From assembly GCA_018712645.1 (NCBI GenBank), contig DVGO01000081.1, forward strand, positions 1-55,389: a stretch of DNA of 55,389 nucleotides. Direction: 5' to 3'. Source of the stretch: Candidatus Faecousia faecavium. GTDB taxonomy: Bacteria > Bacillota > Clostridia > Oscillospirales > Oscillospiraceae. The position numbers and the translations under genes are program-made. Below the pieces are notes generated by a model. The model made no database searches and was not told the DNA's origin. It worked only from the letters and a program-made list of their open reading frames with translations. Shown in pieces: positions 32,625-41,290 of this stretch (position 1 is its first letter; each line of letters starts with the position of its first letter).

Positions 32625-32798
32625 ATGAAGCGATGGATCTTGACTTTGATTTTGGTGCTCATTGGATTGTTCTTTTTAACTGTGGGTCTTTATATTGGAC
32701 AGACAGATGACTCCCCCGGCGCCGGCGGCCTTGGCATGCTTCTGATGCTTTTCTTTTGCTGGCTGAGCTGGAAGACATTTCGCAAGCCCAGGACGTAA
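32625..32798 (+). CDS. Small membrane protein, two predicted helices
   Basis: A 57-residue hydrophobic protein. The first helix is 'WILTLILVLIGLFFLTVGLY' (residues 3-22). A short polar loop 'QTDDSPGAGG' leads to a second helix around 'LGMLLMLFFCWLSW', and the tail is basic. GGGAGGG stands 8 bases ahead of the ATG and a good promoter lies upstream, so it is likely real. No family is recognised. It precedes the alcohol dehydrogenase by 36 bases, possibly in one transcript. Confidence 0.6.
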   Translation: MKRWILTLILVLIGLFFLTVGLYIGQTDDSPGAGGLGMLLMLFFCWLSWKTFRKPRT

Positions 32799-32834
32799 CC
32801 ACGCCAAAACTACAATAGAATCGAGGAAACCCCT

Positions 32835-33872
32835 ATGCTGGCTTATACTTATGTAAATAACGGAACCTTTGAACTTCTGGAAAAACCCAAGCCTACCCTG
32901 CAGGATGACCGGGATGCCATTGTAAAAGTGACCCTGGCCAGCATCTGCACCAGTGATCTGCACATCAAGCACGGAAGCGTCCCCCGGGCAGTGCCGGGAA
33001 TTACTGCGGGTCACGAGATGGTGGGTATTGTGGAGCAGGTAGGCTCCGCCGTTACCACTGTCAAACCTGGCGACCGGGTAACGGTCAATGTGGAAACCTT
33101 CTGCGGAGAATGCTTCTTCTGCCGTCACGGCTGGGTGAACAACTGCACCGACCCCAACGGTGGCTGGGCACTGGGCTGCCGGATTGACGGCGGACAGGCG
33201 GAATTTGTCCGGGTACCCTATGCCGATCAGGGATTGAACAAAATTCCCGATTCCGTTACCGATTTGCAGGCGCTGCTGGTGGGCGATGTGCTGGCCACCG
33301 GCTACTGGGCAGCCCAGATTTCCGAAATTCAGTCTGAGGACACGGTGCTGATTATCGGCGCCGGGCCCACCGGACTGTGCACGCTCCAGTGCGTACAGCT
33401 TCACAACCCCAAACGGATCATCGTCTGTGACGCGGATGCCGGCCGTCTGGCCTTTGTTCGTCGGCACTACCCCGGAGTACTCACCGCCCCGCCGGAAGGC
33501 CTCCGGGACTTTGTACTGGCCCACAGTGGCCACGGCGGAGCGGATGTAGTGCTGGAAGTGGCAGGCAGCGACGAAAGCTTCGCCATGGCCTGGCAGTGCG
33601 CCCGGCCCAACGCCATCGTTACAGTGGTAGCCCTCTACGACGGTCCTCAGGTTCTGCCACTGCCGGACATGTACGGCAAGAACCTGACCTTCAAAACCGG
33701 CGGTGTGGACGGCTGCAACTGTCAGGATACCCTTTCTCTCATTGCCCAGGGCAAACTGGACACCACCCCCCTCATCACCCACACCTATGCGCTGAAAGAC
33801 ATTGCCGCGGCTTACCAACTGTTTGAAAACAAACAAGATGGGGTAATCAAAGTGGCGATTGTCTGCGGTTAA
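32835..33872 (+). CDS. Zinc-dependent alcohol dehydrogenase (MDR family)
   Basis: A 345-residue medium-chain dehydrogenase. Catalytic zinc ligands are Cys in 'SICTSDLH' and His-Glu in 'GHEMVG'. The structural zinc site is 'CGECFFCRHGWVNNC', with four cysteines. The Rossmann motif is 'VLIIGAGPTGLC' near residue 172, followed by Asp in 'VCDADAG', favouring NAD. It resembles Tdh-like and secondary alcohol dehydrogenases. It is followed after 12 bases by a phosphodiesterase. Substrate is unknown. Confidence 0.9.
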   Translation: MLAYTYVNNGTFELLEKPKPTLQDDRDAIVKVTLASICTSDLHIKHGSVPRAVPGITAGHEMVGIVEQVGSAVTTVKPGDRVTVNVETFCGECFFCRHGWVNNCTDPNGGWALGCRIDGGQAEFVRVPYADQGLNKIPDSVTDLQALLVGDVLATGYWAAQISEIQSEDTVLIIGAGPTGLCTLQCVQLHNPKRIIVCDADAGRLAFVRRHYPGVLTAPPEGLRDFVLAHSGHGGADVVLEVAGSDESFAMAWQCARPNAIVTVVALYDGPQVLPLPDMYGKNLTFKTGGVDGCNCQDTLSLIAQGKLDTTPLITHTYALKDIAAAYQLFENKQDGVIKVAIVCG

Positions 33873-33884
33873 AGGAGGAAAACC

Positions 33885-34340
33885 ATGGCGAAACGAATCG
33901 GCGTCTTATCTGACACCCATGGACTCCTCCGGCCGGAGGTTCTTTCCGCCCTGTCCGGCTGTGATGCCATTATCCACGGCGGCGATATCAACAAGCCGGA
34001 AATCCTGGAGCAGCTGGAGAAAATCGCCCCGGTCTATGTGGTACGGGGCAATAACGATAAAGAGTGGGCAGAGCACCTTCCCATCACCCTGACTTTCCAG
34101 ATCGAGCAGTGCCGGTTTTTCCTGGTACACAACAAAAAGCAGGTACCGGGCGACCTGACCGGTATCGATGCGGTTATCTTCGGTCACTCCCACAAGTATT
34201 TTGCTCAAGAACTGGAGGGCAGGCTCTGGCTGAATCCCGGCAGCTGCGGCAAGCGGCGCTTTGACCAGGAAATCACCCTGGCGATCCTCACGGTGGACGG
34301 TTCTTCCCTGTCCGCAGAGAAAATTGACATTCAGCCTTAA
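33885..34340 (+). CDS. YfcE-type metallophosphoesterase
   Basis: A 151-residue calcineurin-like phosphodiesterase. All metal-binding motifs are present: 'LSDTHG', 'IIHGGDI', 'VRGNNDKE', 'FLVHNKK' and 'GHSHKY', then 'NPGSCGKRR'. YfcE of E. coli hydrolyses phosphodiesters in vitro, with an unclear natural substrate. AAAGGAGGAAAACC precedes the ATG. It is followed by a strong terminator. Confidence 0.9.
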   Translation: MAKRIGVLSDTHGLLRPEVLSALSGCDAIIHGGDINKPEILEQLEKIAPVYVVRGNNDKEWAEHLPITLTFQIEQCRFFLVHNKKQVPGDLTGIDAVIFGHSHKYFAQELEGRLWLNPGSCGKRRFDQEITLAILTVDGSSLSAEKIDIQP

Positions 34341-34369
34341 CCCCCAACACCATTCCAATAAAACGCAAC

Positions 34370-34413
34370 GCAGCGCCGGAAATTTTTCCTTTCCGGCGCT
34401 GCATATTTATTTT
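34370..34413 (+). terminator. Terminator after the phosphodiesterase
   Basis: A 13-bp stem GCAGCGCCGGAAA/TTTCCGGCGCTGC, then ATATTTATTTTT. The converging amidotransferase gene ends 15 bases further on. Confidence 0.85.
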
Positions 34414-34427
34414 TCCCAGGTCTTTCT

Positions 34428-35123
34428 TCAGCAGTTGTCCACAAATTCCTGGAAGATTTTGCGGCTGTTCCCATCTGACCAGAAACTGAATTCCGGGTGC
34501 CACTGAACGGCCCAGACGAAGCGCCGGTGCTTATGCCGCACCGCTTCTACCAGTCCGTCCTCAGACTGGGCCATGACTTCCAGATTTTCTCCCAACTGTT
34601 TGATTGCCTGGTGATGATAGCTGTTGACCCCCAGCCGATCCGTGCCCAGCAAACGGCGCAATTCTGAGGTCAAAATCACCTCATGCACCACCTGGTCATA
34701 AGGGGGCTTTCCGTGATGGCCCACATTCTCGGGGACCTCCGTGGGCAAGTCCTGATACAGTGTGCCGCCTTCCAGCACATTCACCGTCTGAATACCCCGG
34801 CAGATGCCCAGCACTGCCTTGTCCTGCTCCACAGCCCGGCGATACAGCGCCTGCTCCAGCACATCCCGCTCCGGGCACAGAATGCCGCAGGTGTCCTTCT
34901 TCTCTTCCCCATACATAGACGGGGAAACATCATGCCCGCCGGTAATCAGCAGGCCGTCGCACATGTCCAGAATCTCCACCGCGTCCTCCGGCTGCACATG
35001 CAGGGGCAGAACCAGCCCCACACCACCGGATTCCCGGATTCCATCAAGGTAATTGGGCAGCATCCAGATGCTGTTTTTTTCTTCATCCCACAGCGGAACC
35101 ACCGCAATCCGTTTTTTTGCCAT
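34428..35123 (-). CDS. Class I glutamine amidotransferase-like hydrolase (PuuD type)
   Basis: A 231-residue member of the gamma-glutamyl-gamma-aminobutyrate hydrolase family. The nucleophile is Cys108 in 'GICRGIQ', and the His-Glu pair is in 'QWHPEF' near the C terminus. 'LLITGGHDVSPSMYG' near residue 58 is the family's oxyanion region. It would release glutamate from a gamma-glutamyl compound. No putrescine genes adjoin. ATG 35123 is supported by AGGAG 7 bases upstream; the frame further upstream lacks similarity. Confidence 0.88.
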   Translation of the reverse strand: MAKKRIAVVPLWDEEKNSIWMLPNYLDGIRESGGVGLVLPLHVQPEDAVEILDMCDGLLITGGHDVSPSMYGEEKKDTCGILCPERDVLEQALYRRAVEQDKAVLGICRGIQTVNVLEGGTLYQDLPTEVPENVGHHGKPPYDQVVHEVILTSELRRLLGTDRLGVNSYHHQAIKQLGENLEVMAQSEDGLVEAVRHKHRRFVWAVQWHPEFSFWSDGNSRKIFQEFVDNC

Positions 35124-35206
35124 TGTTATTCTCCTATTGCACTTTTTCACCATTATAGTACCGGACAGGCCATTGCGCAAGGGGCGTTTTTTCCTGATAT
35201 TTGTCA

Positions 35207-35234
35207 TTGCGTTTTTTCTGTTTTGGAGTATGAT
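35207..35234 (+). promoter_or_regulatory. Promoter for the DUF5107 gene
   Basis: TTGCGT (35207-35212), 16 bases, TATGAT (35229-35234). Confidence 0.5.
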
Positions 35235-35265
35235 AATCCTATGTTAGCTTCAGGAGGATTGGAAA

Positions 35266-37293
35266 ATGGAGATTACCCCTTCCCTATTGGAAATACCAGG
35301 AGCGCCGCTGCCGGAAGAAAATCCCCTGCCCATGTTCCGCTCCAGGCAGCACGACCTGGACATTGCCAGCAACGGTACCCTGTCCCAACAGGAACTAGAC
35401 GGTCTGGGAAAACACGGAGGATTTCGGGTACTTCCCTATGGGATGCAGGACCGGTACACCCGTCAGCGCAGTATGCAGCAATATCCTACCATCGTCATGG
35501 AAAACGACAAATTGCGGGCAGAGTTTCTTCCCCAGTTCGGCGGACGGCTGTATTCCCTTTACAGCAAGGAACACGGCCAGGAGCTGCTGTTCAAAAATCC
35601 GGTCTTTCAGCCTGCAAACCTGGCCATCCGCAATGCCTGGTTTTCCGGCGGTGTAGAATGGAATGTGGGACAGCTGGGGCATGCTTACCATACCTGCGAC
35701 GATGTTTACTTTGCAAAATGTCAGGCAAACGGAGAAACTTTCCTGCGGATGTACGACTATGTACGGACCACAGGGCTGTCCTGGCAGATTGATTTTCACC
35801 TGCCGGAGGGTTCTTCCTTCCTGTACGCCCATATCCGGATCATCAACGACGGCAATCAGGCTCAGCCCCTGTACTGGTGGACCAACACTGCCGTGCCGGA
35901 GCAGGGGGCGCGGATTTTCTCGGGAAACGAAAACATCATCTACATCGACCCCAAATCCCTGGTCAACGAGGGCCAGCCCCACGGATATGGCCACGGCGTA
36001 ATGCCCGAACTTCCCAGAATGCCCGGCGTGGATATCTCCTATCCGGAATCTTTCGACTATACCAGTGAATACTTCTTCCAGAACACCAGTGACGACCCCA
36101 GTCCCTGGGAAGCATCCGTGTATCCCCAGGGCGTTTCCTTCCTGGAGCGCTCCACCCAGCCCCTGAAAACCCGAAAGATGTTCTGCTGGGGCCAGCACTC
36201 CGGCGGCCGCAACTGGCAGGATCACCTGGCGGAGCCGGGAAAAGGCGCCTATGTGGAAATTCAGGCGGGACTGACTCCCACCCAGTCCCACGGCACTGAT
36301 TTACCGGCCCACAGGGAAGTTTCCTTTACCCAAGCCTTTGGAAGCTTCCAGGCCAGCAGCTTCCGGGATGGTATCTGGCAGGAAGCCTGCGCCAAAATTC
36401 AGCATCTGGCGGATCAGGTGCTGCCGCCCCAGGTGATTCAGGCACTTCACCAGGACTATGCTGCCATGGCGGACGTACCCTGCGGTACCCTTTTGCACAA
36501 AGGCCATGGCTGGGGCGCTTTGGAAGCCATGCGCCGGGAAATCTGCCGGGAACCTGGGATTCCTTCCCAGCTGACATTTGTACGGGAAGGGACCAAGGAA
36601 GAAGAACCCTGGCTTGCCCTGCTGGAAGGACGAAAGCTGCCGCCCATCCTGCCGGGACAGCTGCCCCGCTCCTGGATGGTAGACCCGGCCTGGCGGGTTC
36701 TCCTTCAGAAAGCCATTGAGCAGGACCCGCAAAATCCTGCCGGACTGATCTACCTGGGCGTGCTGGAATTCGAGAACGAAAACGACCAAGCTGCCCGGAC
36801 TCTGTGGGAACAGGCCAACGAAATTCAGCCCACGGTCATTGCCCTGCGCTGCCTGGCCCTTGCCCTGGAGCGGGATGGTCAGGAGCAGGCAGCCCTTGCG
36901 GCCATGGGCGAAGCCTTCCGCCTGGAGGAAGAAAACACCGTACCCATTACCCGGGAATATTTTGCCATGCTGCAAAAAGCGGGACGGTTTCAACAAATGT
37001 GGGATCTATATACCGCCCTGCCGGAACGAGTTTCCCAGGATGAGCGGGTGATGATTTTTGCCAGCGCCGCAGCCTTGGAACTGGGACAGGAGGATTTTCT
37101 TGAACAGGTATACCAGCACACCTTCGCAGTCATCCGGGAAGGAGAAAACCAGCTGTGCGAAATCTGGTTCCGGCATCAGGCCATGAAAGCCGCCCGGAAT
37201 CAGCAAGGGGCAGATCTGGAAGCCCTGACCCAGCAGATGCGCCAAACCCTCACCCCGCCGAAAACCATTGACTACCGCCTCGCTCAGGCATAA
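35266..37293 (+). CDS. DUF5107 domain protein with TPR-like C-terminal part
   Basis: A 675-residue cytosolic protein. The N-terminal half (residues about 75-370) is a DUF5107/aldose-epimerase-like beta-sandwich: 'LRAEFLPQFGGRLYSLYSKE', 'NPVFQPANLAIRNAWFSGGVEW' shortened here to its core 'WFSGGVEWN', and 'YWWTNTAVPE'. The C-terminal half from about residue 480 is helical and reads as tetratricopeptide repeats ('NPAGLIYLGVLEFENEND', 'ALRCLALALERDGQEQAAL'). The family occurs near carbohydrate genes and probably binds or converts sugars. No sugar genes adjoin here. A strong AGGAGG site and a terminator define a single-gene unit. Confidence 0.82.
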   Translation: MEITPSLLEIPGAPLPEENPLPMFRSRQHDLDIASNGTLSQQELDGLGKHGGFRVLPYGMQDRYTRQRSMQQYPTIVMENDKLRAEFLPQFGGRLYSLYSKEHGQELLFKNPVFQPANLAIRNAWFSGGVEWNVGQLGHAYHTCDDVYFAKCQANGETFLRMYDYVRTTGLSWQIDFHLPEGSSFLYAHIRIINDGNQAQPLYWWTNTAVPEQGARIFSGNENIIYIDPKSLVNEGQPHGYGHGVMPELPRMPGVDISYPESFDYTSEYFFQNTSDDPSPWEASVYPQGVSFLERSTQPLKTRKMFCWGQHSGGRNWQDHLAEPGKGAYVEIQAGLTPTQSHGTDLPAHREVSFTQAFGSFQASSFRDGIWQEACAKIQHLADQVLPPQVIQALHQDYAAMADVPCGTLLHKGHGWGALEAMRREICREPGIPSQLTFVREGTKEEEPWLALLEGRKLPPILPGQLPRSWMVDPAWRVLLQKAIEQDPQNPAGLIYLGVLEFENENDQAARTLWEQANEIQPTVIALRCLALALERDGQEQAALAAMGEAFRLEEENTVPITREYFAMLQKAGRFQQMWDLYTALPERVSQDERVMIFASAAALELGQEDFLEQVYQHTFAVIREGENQLCEIWFRHQAMKAARNQQGADLEALTQQMRQTLTPPKTIDYRLAQA

Positions 37294-37307
37294 TCCAGCA
37301 AAAAGGC

Positions 37308-37344
37308 AGCCCTCTGTGCAGTATCCAGCACAGAGGGCTTTGTT
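37308..37344 (+). terminator. Terminator after the DUF5107 gene
   Basis: A 12-bp stem AGCCCTCTGTGC/GCACAGAGGGCT with an 8-base loop, then TTGTTT. Confidence 0.8.
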
Positions 37345-37393
37345 TCCTCAAAAACACTTTTCCGTTACTTCTTCCCCGAGGGAAGGCCGGATT

Positions 37394-37843
37394 TCACACC
37401 TGCCCCTTCCACACCCGGGCCAGGATATCCTTCAGAACCAGCAGCGCATCGGTATTGTTATAGCCATATTCCACCCGCAGCTGGGTAAGCATTTCCCGCA
37501 GCGTGGGGGCGTAATCGCTGATCCGCACGGTATTATGATAGGATGCCAGCACCGGATACTTCTTGCTCCACACCTTGTTCCAATCAATCCGGGCCTGGGC
37601 TTCGTCGCTGACACTTTCGATCATCTGCTGGGCCTGCTGCTCGTCAAAATCGTACTCGATCAGTTCATCCAGCGTCATATGGTACAGCATCGCCAGTCCC
37701 TTGGATTGCCGGATGTCCGGCAGAGTCTCGTTGGTCTCCCATTTGGAGATGGTCTGACGGCTGACCCCCAGTTTTTCCGCCACGTTTTCCTGGGTCAGCC
37801 CGCTTTTTTTCCGGGCATGATACAAACTGCTTCCCAAACTCAT
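37394..37843 (-). CDS. XRE family HTH transcriptional regulator
   Basis: A 149-residue protein with a Cro/CI-type HTH at residues 5-60: 'ARKKSGLTQENVAEKLGVS' and 'RQTISKWETNETLPD'. A helical C-terminal part of about 80 residues may dimerise or sense a signal. It is divergent from the methyltransferase unit at 38 kb, which it might regulate. AGGAGGAAACGACC precedes the ATG. Confidence 0.88.
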   Translation of the reverse strand: MSLGSSLYHARKKSGLTQENVAEKLGVSRQTISKWETNETLPDIRQSKGLAMLYHMTLDELIEYDFDEQQAQQMIESVSDEAQARIDWNKVWSKKYPVLASYHNTVRISDYAPTLREMLTQLRVEYGYNNTDALLVLKDILARVWKGQV

Positions 37844-37938
37844 GGTCGTTTCCTCCTGCTTGATGATTTCTGGATTTAGTATACAAGGTTAAGCGCCAAA
37901 AATCTACCAAGGGAAACTGCCACTTTCGCCCGGTTTCC

Positions 37939-37967
37939 TGGCATTCTCTCCGCCGATGTGCTATACT
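37939..37967 (+). promoter_or_regulatory. Promoter upstream of the URO-D-type unit
   Basis: TGGCAT (37939-37944), 17 bases, TATACT (37962-37967), then GGGAGGG at 37982. It drives the truncated gene and probably the intact gene behind it. Confidence 0.55.
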
Positions 37968-37990
37968 GATAAAAACAGATTGGGAGGGAT

Positions 37991-38308
37991 TTGATTCCCT
38001 GTCTGATTGAAGAAGGTGTAGATATTCTCAACCCTGTCCAGGTCAGCGCGGCGGGTATGGACACAAAAGAACTGAAACGGGAATTCGGCAAGGATATTAC
38101 CTTCTGGGGCGGCGGCGTGGATACCCAGCGAATCCTCCCCTACGGCAAGCCTCAGGAAGTACGTGATGAAGTCAAGCGCAGAATCGAAGATCTGGCACCA
38201 GGCGGCGGCTTCGTTTTTGCTGCTGTCCACAATGTCCAGAGCGATGTCCCGGCGGAAAACTTTATGGCCATGTGGGAGACGCTTCAGGAATACGGTCTGT
38301 ACCGCTAA
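37991..38308 (+). pseudogene. C-terminal fragment of a uroporphyrinogen decarboxylase-family methyltransferase
   Basis: The 105 codons match only the last third of the URO-D/MtaA superfamily: 'GVDILNPVQVSAAGMD', 'LKREFGKDITFWGGGVDTQ', 'EEVRDEVKRRIEDLAPGGG'-like text and 'FVFAAVHNVQSDVPAEN'. About 230-260 residues of the N-terminal part are missing, and only a TTG directly abutting GGGAGGG could start it. A promoter sits directly in front, so a deletion seems to have joined it to the 3' end of the gene. It still has an open frame, so a short protein could be made. The next gene is a distant paralogue. Confidence 0.75.
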
Positions 38309-38383
38309 AATAACAATTTGACTGCGCAAAGGGCGTCGGGATTTTGCTTGATGCCCTTTGCACCATACAAAGGAGGAACCGCC

Positions 38384-39400
38384 ATGACACCCAAGGAACG
38401 ACTTTTGGCCAGAATTGCAGGTCAGCCTGTAGACCGTATCCCAAACCTGAATATCGTCATGTTATTTGCCGCCCAGCATACCGGCTATCGCTACGGTGAT
38501 TTTTGCAGAAATTATCAGGTTTTGGTAGACGCACAGTTAAAAACTGCGGAGGATTTCGGGATTGATATCCTCTCTACCATGTCCGATCCCTATCGGGAAA
38601 GCTGGGACTATGGCGCCTGCGTCAGTTTTCAGCCGGATGACCTGCCGAAAATGAACGAGATTTATATCCATGACACCGAAGAGATCCCTGCCAAACTGAA
38701 GTTGTGGGACCCGATGCAATCCGTGCGCATGCTGGACAGAATCCACGCAATCGAAGCCTTCAAACAGCTGCGGGGCGATACCTATCCCATACTGGGATGG
38801 GTTGAGGGGCCCTGGGCAGAATTTACGGATTTGGCAGACATTTCCGAGGCCATGATTATGTTGATCGATGAGCCGGAGGAAGTTTGCAGCGCACTGGATC
38901 TGCTGACCCAGCAGGCAATCCGCTGCGCCGTGGCCCAGGTCAATGCCGGTGCGGATATTATCGGCATGGGTGATGCGGCAGCTTCCTTAATCAGTGCAGA
39001 CATGTACAGAACCTACATTCTCCCCCGGGAAAAACAGATCATTGACGCTGTGCATCAAGCCGGAGGAATGGTAAAGCTTCATATCTGCGGAGACATTAAT
39101 CACATCATCGCAGATATGGTAGACAGCGGTGCCGACATTGTGGATATCGATTACATGGTCGATATGGAACGTGCTGTAGCACTGTCTCAAGGAAAGTGCG
39201 CCATTTGCGGCCAGATCAACCCCACAGCCACCATTCTCCAGGGAACCGAAGAAGATGTCCGGGAAGCTGTTCGCCGCTGTGTTGCCGCAGGAAACAACAA
39301 AACCATTATCAGCAGCGGCTGCGAAATTCCGAGGATGTCTCCGGAAGCGAACGTTACCGCCATCGCCCAGGAGCTAAAACTGCTTGGGCAAACCAACTGA
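38384..39400 (+). CDS. Uroporphyrinogen decarboxylase-family (MtaA/MtbA-like) methyltransferase
   Basis: A 338-residue TIM-barrel protein of the URO-D superfamily, methylcobamide methyltransferase branch. The zinc-type ligands are in 'KLHICGDI' (His-x-Cys) near residue 228 and in 'SSGCEIP' near residue 313, as in MtaA and MtbA. Haem-type uroporphyrinogen decarboxylases lack these. In clostridia such proteins take part in corrinoid-dependent demethylation of methoxy or methylamine compounds. No corrinoid protein gene lies nearby. AAAGGAGG precedes ATG 38384. It shares the transcript with the fragment upstream. Confidence 0.83.
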   Translation: MTPKERLLARIAGQPVDRIPNLNIVMLFAAQHTGYRYGDFCRNYQVLVDAQLKTAEDFGIDILSTMSDPYRESWDYGACVSFQPDDLPKMNEIYIHDTEEIPAKLKLWDPMQSVRMLDRIHAIEAFKQLRGDTYPILGWVEGPWAEFTDLADISEAMIMLIDEPEEVCSALDLLTQQAIRCAVAQVNAGADIIGMGDAAASLISADMYRTYILPREKQIIDAVHQAGGMVKLHICGDINHIIADMVDSGADIVDIDYMVDMERAVALSQGKCAICGQINPTATILQGTEEDVREAVRRCVAAGNNKTIISSGCEIPRMSPEANVTAIAQELKLLGQTN

Positions 39401-39454
39401 GCATCTCAGTGTCTTTGTAGTATAGACTTGTAAGGCATAATTTTGCAGAAAATC

Positions 39455-39483
39455 TTGCCAAAGGGCAGTTTCTTTGCTATAAT
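39455..39483 (+). promoter_or_regulatory. Promoter of the ABC-F leader
   Basis: TTGCCA (39455-39460), 17 bases, perfect TATAAT (39478-39483). Transcription would start near 39490, giving a leader of about 220 bases. Confidence 0.75.
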
Positions 39484-39515
39484 CAAATCAAATCATTCAG
39501 ATTGGAGTTGAAAGG

Positions 39516-39536
39516 ATGCGCAATACTTCCTGCTGA
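39516..39536 (+). CDS. Leader peptide MRNTSC
   Basis: A six-codon ORF (ATG CGC AAT ACT TCC TGC, stop TGA) with GGAG 8 bases upstream, close to the start of the ABC-F mRNA. It is followed by alternating hairpins and a terminator before the resistance-type gene. This is the layout of drug-sensing ribosome-mediated attenuation. The peptide probably acts only through ribosome stalling. Confidence 0.6.
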   Translation: MRNTSC

Positions 39537-39658
39537 TTTCTTGGGCTTGCAAAAGGCGGCGAAAAGGCCGTCGGTTTTGTTATGCCCGAATGCGGGAAAG
39601 TGCGCACCGGCTTCACTGACATAGCCCTGCTGCGCCTTGGGCGGCGCAGGGGCTTGTG

Positions 39659-39698
39659 TTGGCTGCGGGAGGCTTTCCTGCAGCCAATTTTTCTATTT
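39659..39698 (+). terminator. Leader terminator (attenuator) before the ABC-F gene
   Basis: A 12-bp stem TTGGCTGCGGGA/TCCTGCAGCCAA with one wobble pair and a GGCTT loop, followed by TTTTTCTATTT, ending 12 bases ahead of the ATG. Upstream segments around 39552-39576 (GGCGGC/GCCGTC) and 39622-39654 (AGCCC...GGGGCT) can form competing hairpins. Confidence 0.75.
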
Positions 39699-39709
39699 GG
39701 GAGGGCACT

Positions 39710-41185
39710 ATGTCTTTGATTCAAGTTTCCAATCTGACCTTTTCCTATGACGGCAGCTATGAACCCATTTTTGAAAACGTCAGTTTTCAGATGGATACCA
39801 ACTGGAAGCTGGGCTTTACCGGTCGAAACGGCCGGGGCAAGACCACGTTTTTGAACCTGCTTCTGGGAAAGTATGCCTATCAGGGCAGCATTTCTTCTTC
39901 GGTGGAATTTTCCTTCTTCCCCTATTCCCTTCCGGACACAAACATACTTTCCATCGAAGCCGTGGAGACCATGCACCCGGACTACGAATACTGGCGCATC
40001 GCCCGGGAGATGGCAAAATTACAGCTGGATGAAGAAGTCCTGTACCGCCCCTACACCACCTTAAGCAACGGCGAACAGACCAAATTGCAGCTGGCTGTTC
40101 TGTTTTCCAAAGAAAATCAATTTCTGCTGATTGATGAACCTACCAACCATTTGGATCTTCCCGGCCGGGAGCTGGTAAGCCGGTATCTGAATACCAAGAA
40201 GGGCTTTATTCTGGTGTCCCATGACCGCACTTTTCTGGATGGCTGCGTGGATCACATTCTGTCTATCAACAAAGCAAGCATCCAGGTCTGCAAAGGCAAT
40301 TTCTCCACCTGGCTGGAGAACAAGCAGCGGCAGGATGCCTTTGAACTTGCGGAGAATGAAAAACTCAAGCGGGAAATTTCCCGGCTGGAGGAAACTTCCC
40401 GGCAAAAGGCGGCATGGTCTGACCGGGTAGAGGCTACCAAAATTGGATTTGGTCCCTGCGACCGGGGATATATCGGTCACAAAGCAGCCAAAATGATGGC
40501 CCGTTCCAAGGCAATCCAGCAGCGGCAAATCGCCGCCATGGAAGAAAAATCCAAGCTGCTGAAAAACATCGAACGTGACGATGCCCTGAAAATTTTTCAG
40601 ACTCCCTTCCACACCAAGCGGTTGGCAGAGCTGAAAGACATTTCCATCGCCTATGGCCCGGAGCCGGTATGCGGCCCCGTCAGTCTGACCATCTGCCAAG
40701 GGGACCGAATCGCCCTCCAGGGCGCCAACGGCTCCGGCAAAAGCAGCCTGCTCAAGCTGATCTGCGGCCAGGACATTCCCTACACCGGGCAGCTTTTGCG
40801 GGGAAGTAGCTTACAGATTTCCTATGTTCAGCAGGACACCTCCGGTCTGCGGGGAAGGCTCACCGATTTTGCCCGAAGCAGCGGAATTGAGGAAAGCCTG
40901 TTTCTGGCCATGCTGGCAAAGCTGGATGTTTCCAAAGCGCAGATGGAGAAGGATATGTCTTGTTTAAGCGCCGGGCAGAAGAAAAAAGTTCTGTTGGCAA
41001 AATCAATTTGCGAGCCTGCCCACCTGCACATCTGGGACGAACCCATGAACTATATCGACGTAATCTCCCGGATGCAGCTTGAGCAGCTGCTTCTTCAGTT
41101 CCAGCCTACCATCTTGTTTGTGGAACACGACAAAGCATTCTGCGAAAAAATAGCTACAAAGATTGTAAAACTATTCCCACTTTGA
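39710..41185 (+). CDS. Lsa-like ABC-F ribosomal protection protein
   Basis: A 491-residue protein with two ABC ATPase domains and no membrane segments. The first Walker A is 'GRNGRGKTTF' and Walker B is 'FLLIDEPTNHLDLPG'; the second Walker A is 'GANGSGKSSL', with 'LSAGQKKKVLLAKSI' and 'IWDEPMNYID'. The GRNGRGKTT form and overall size match the Lsa group, which dislodges lincosamides, streptogramin A and pleuromutilins from the ribosome. The linker between domains (about residues 190-290) is charged and helical. GGGAGGG precedes the ATG. The uORF/terminator leader supports antibiotic-inducible expression. Exact drug range cannot be read from sequence. Confidence 0.87.
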   Translation: MSLIQVSNLTFSYDGSYEPIFENVSFQMDTNWKLGFTGRNGRGKTTFLNLLLGKYAYQGSISSSVEFSFFPYSLPDTNILSIEAVETMHPDYEYWRIAREMAKLQLDEEVLYRPYTTLSNGEQTKLQLAVLFSKENQFLLIDEPTNHLDLPGRELVSRYLNTKKGFILVSHDRTFLDGCVDHILSINKASIQVCKGNFSTWLENKQRQDAFELAENEKLKREISRLEETSRQKAAWSDRVEATKIGFGPCDRGYIGHKAAKMMARSKAIQQRQIAAMEEKSKLLKNIERDDALKIFQTPFHTKRLAELKDISIAYGPEPVCGPVSLTICQGDRIALQGANGSGKSSLLKLICGQDIPYTGQLLRGSSLQISYVQQDTSGLRGRLTDFARSSGIEESLFLAMLAKLDVSKAQMEKDMSCLSAGQKKKVLLAKSICEPAHLHIWDEPMNYIDVISRMQLEQLLLQFQPTILFVEHDKAFCEKIATKIVKLFPL

Positions 41186-41222
41186 AGATTCAAGTCAGCG
41201 TATACAAAAAATGCTGCCGTGG

Positions 41223-41251
41223 TTGACTTAACCAAACAAATATTCTATAAT
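41223..41251 (+). promoter_or_regulatory. Strong promoter in front of decayed genes
   Basis: TTGACT (41223-41228), 17 bases, perfect TATAAT (41246-41251). It now drives two truncated genes. Confidence 0.75.
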
Positions 41252-41290
41252 ATCAGCGTCAAATTCGCAGCACAATAAGGGAGAAATTAC

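Noticed and set aside
38384..39400. Haem-pathway uroporphyrinogen decarboxylase (hemE)
   Set aside because: It has the HxC...C zinc-type motif of MtaA/MtbA methyltransferases and no haem genes nearby.
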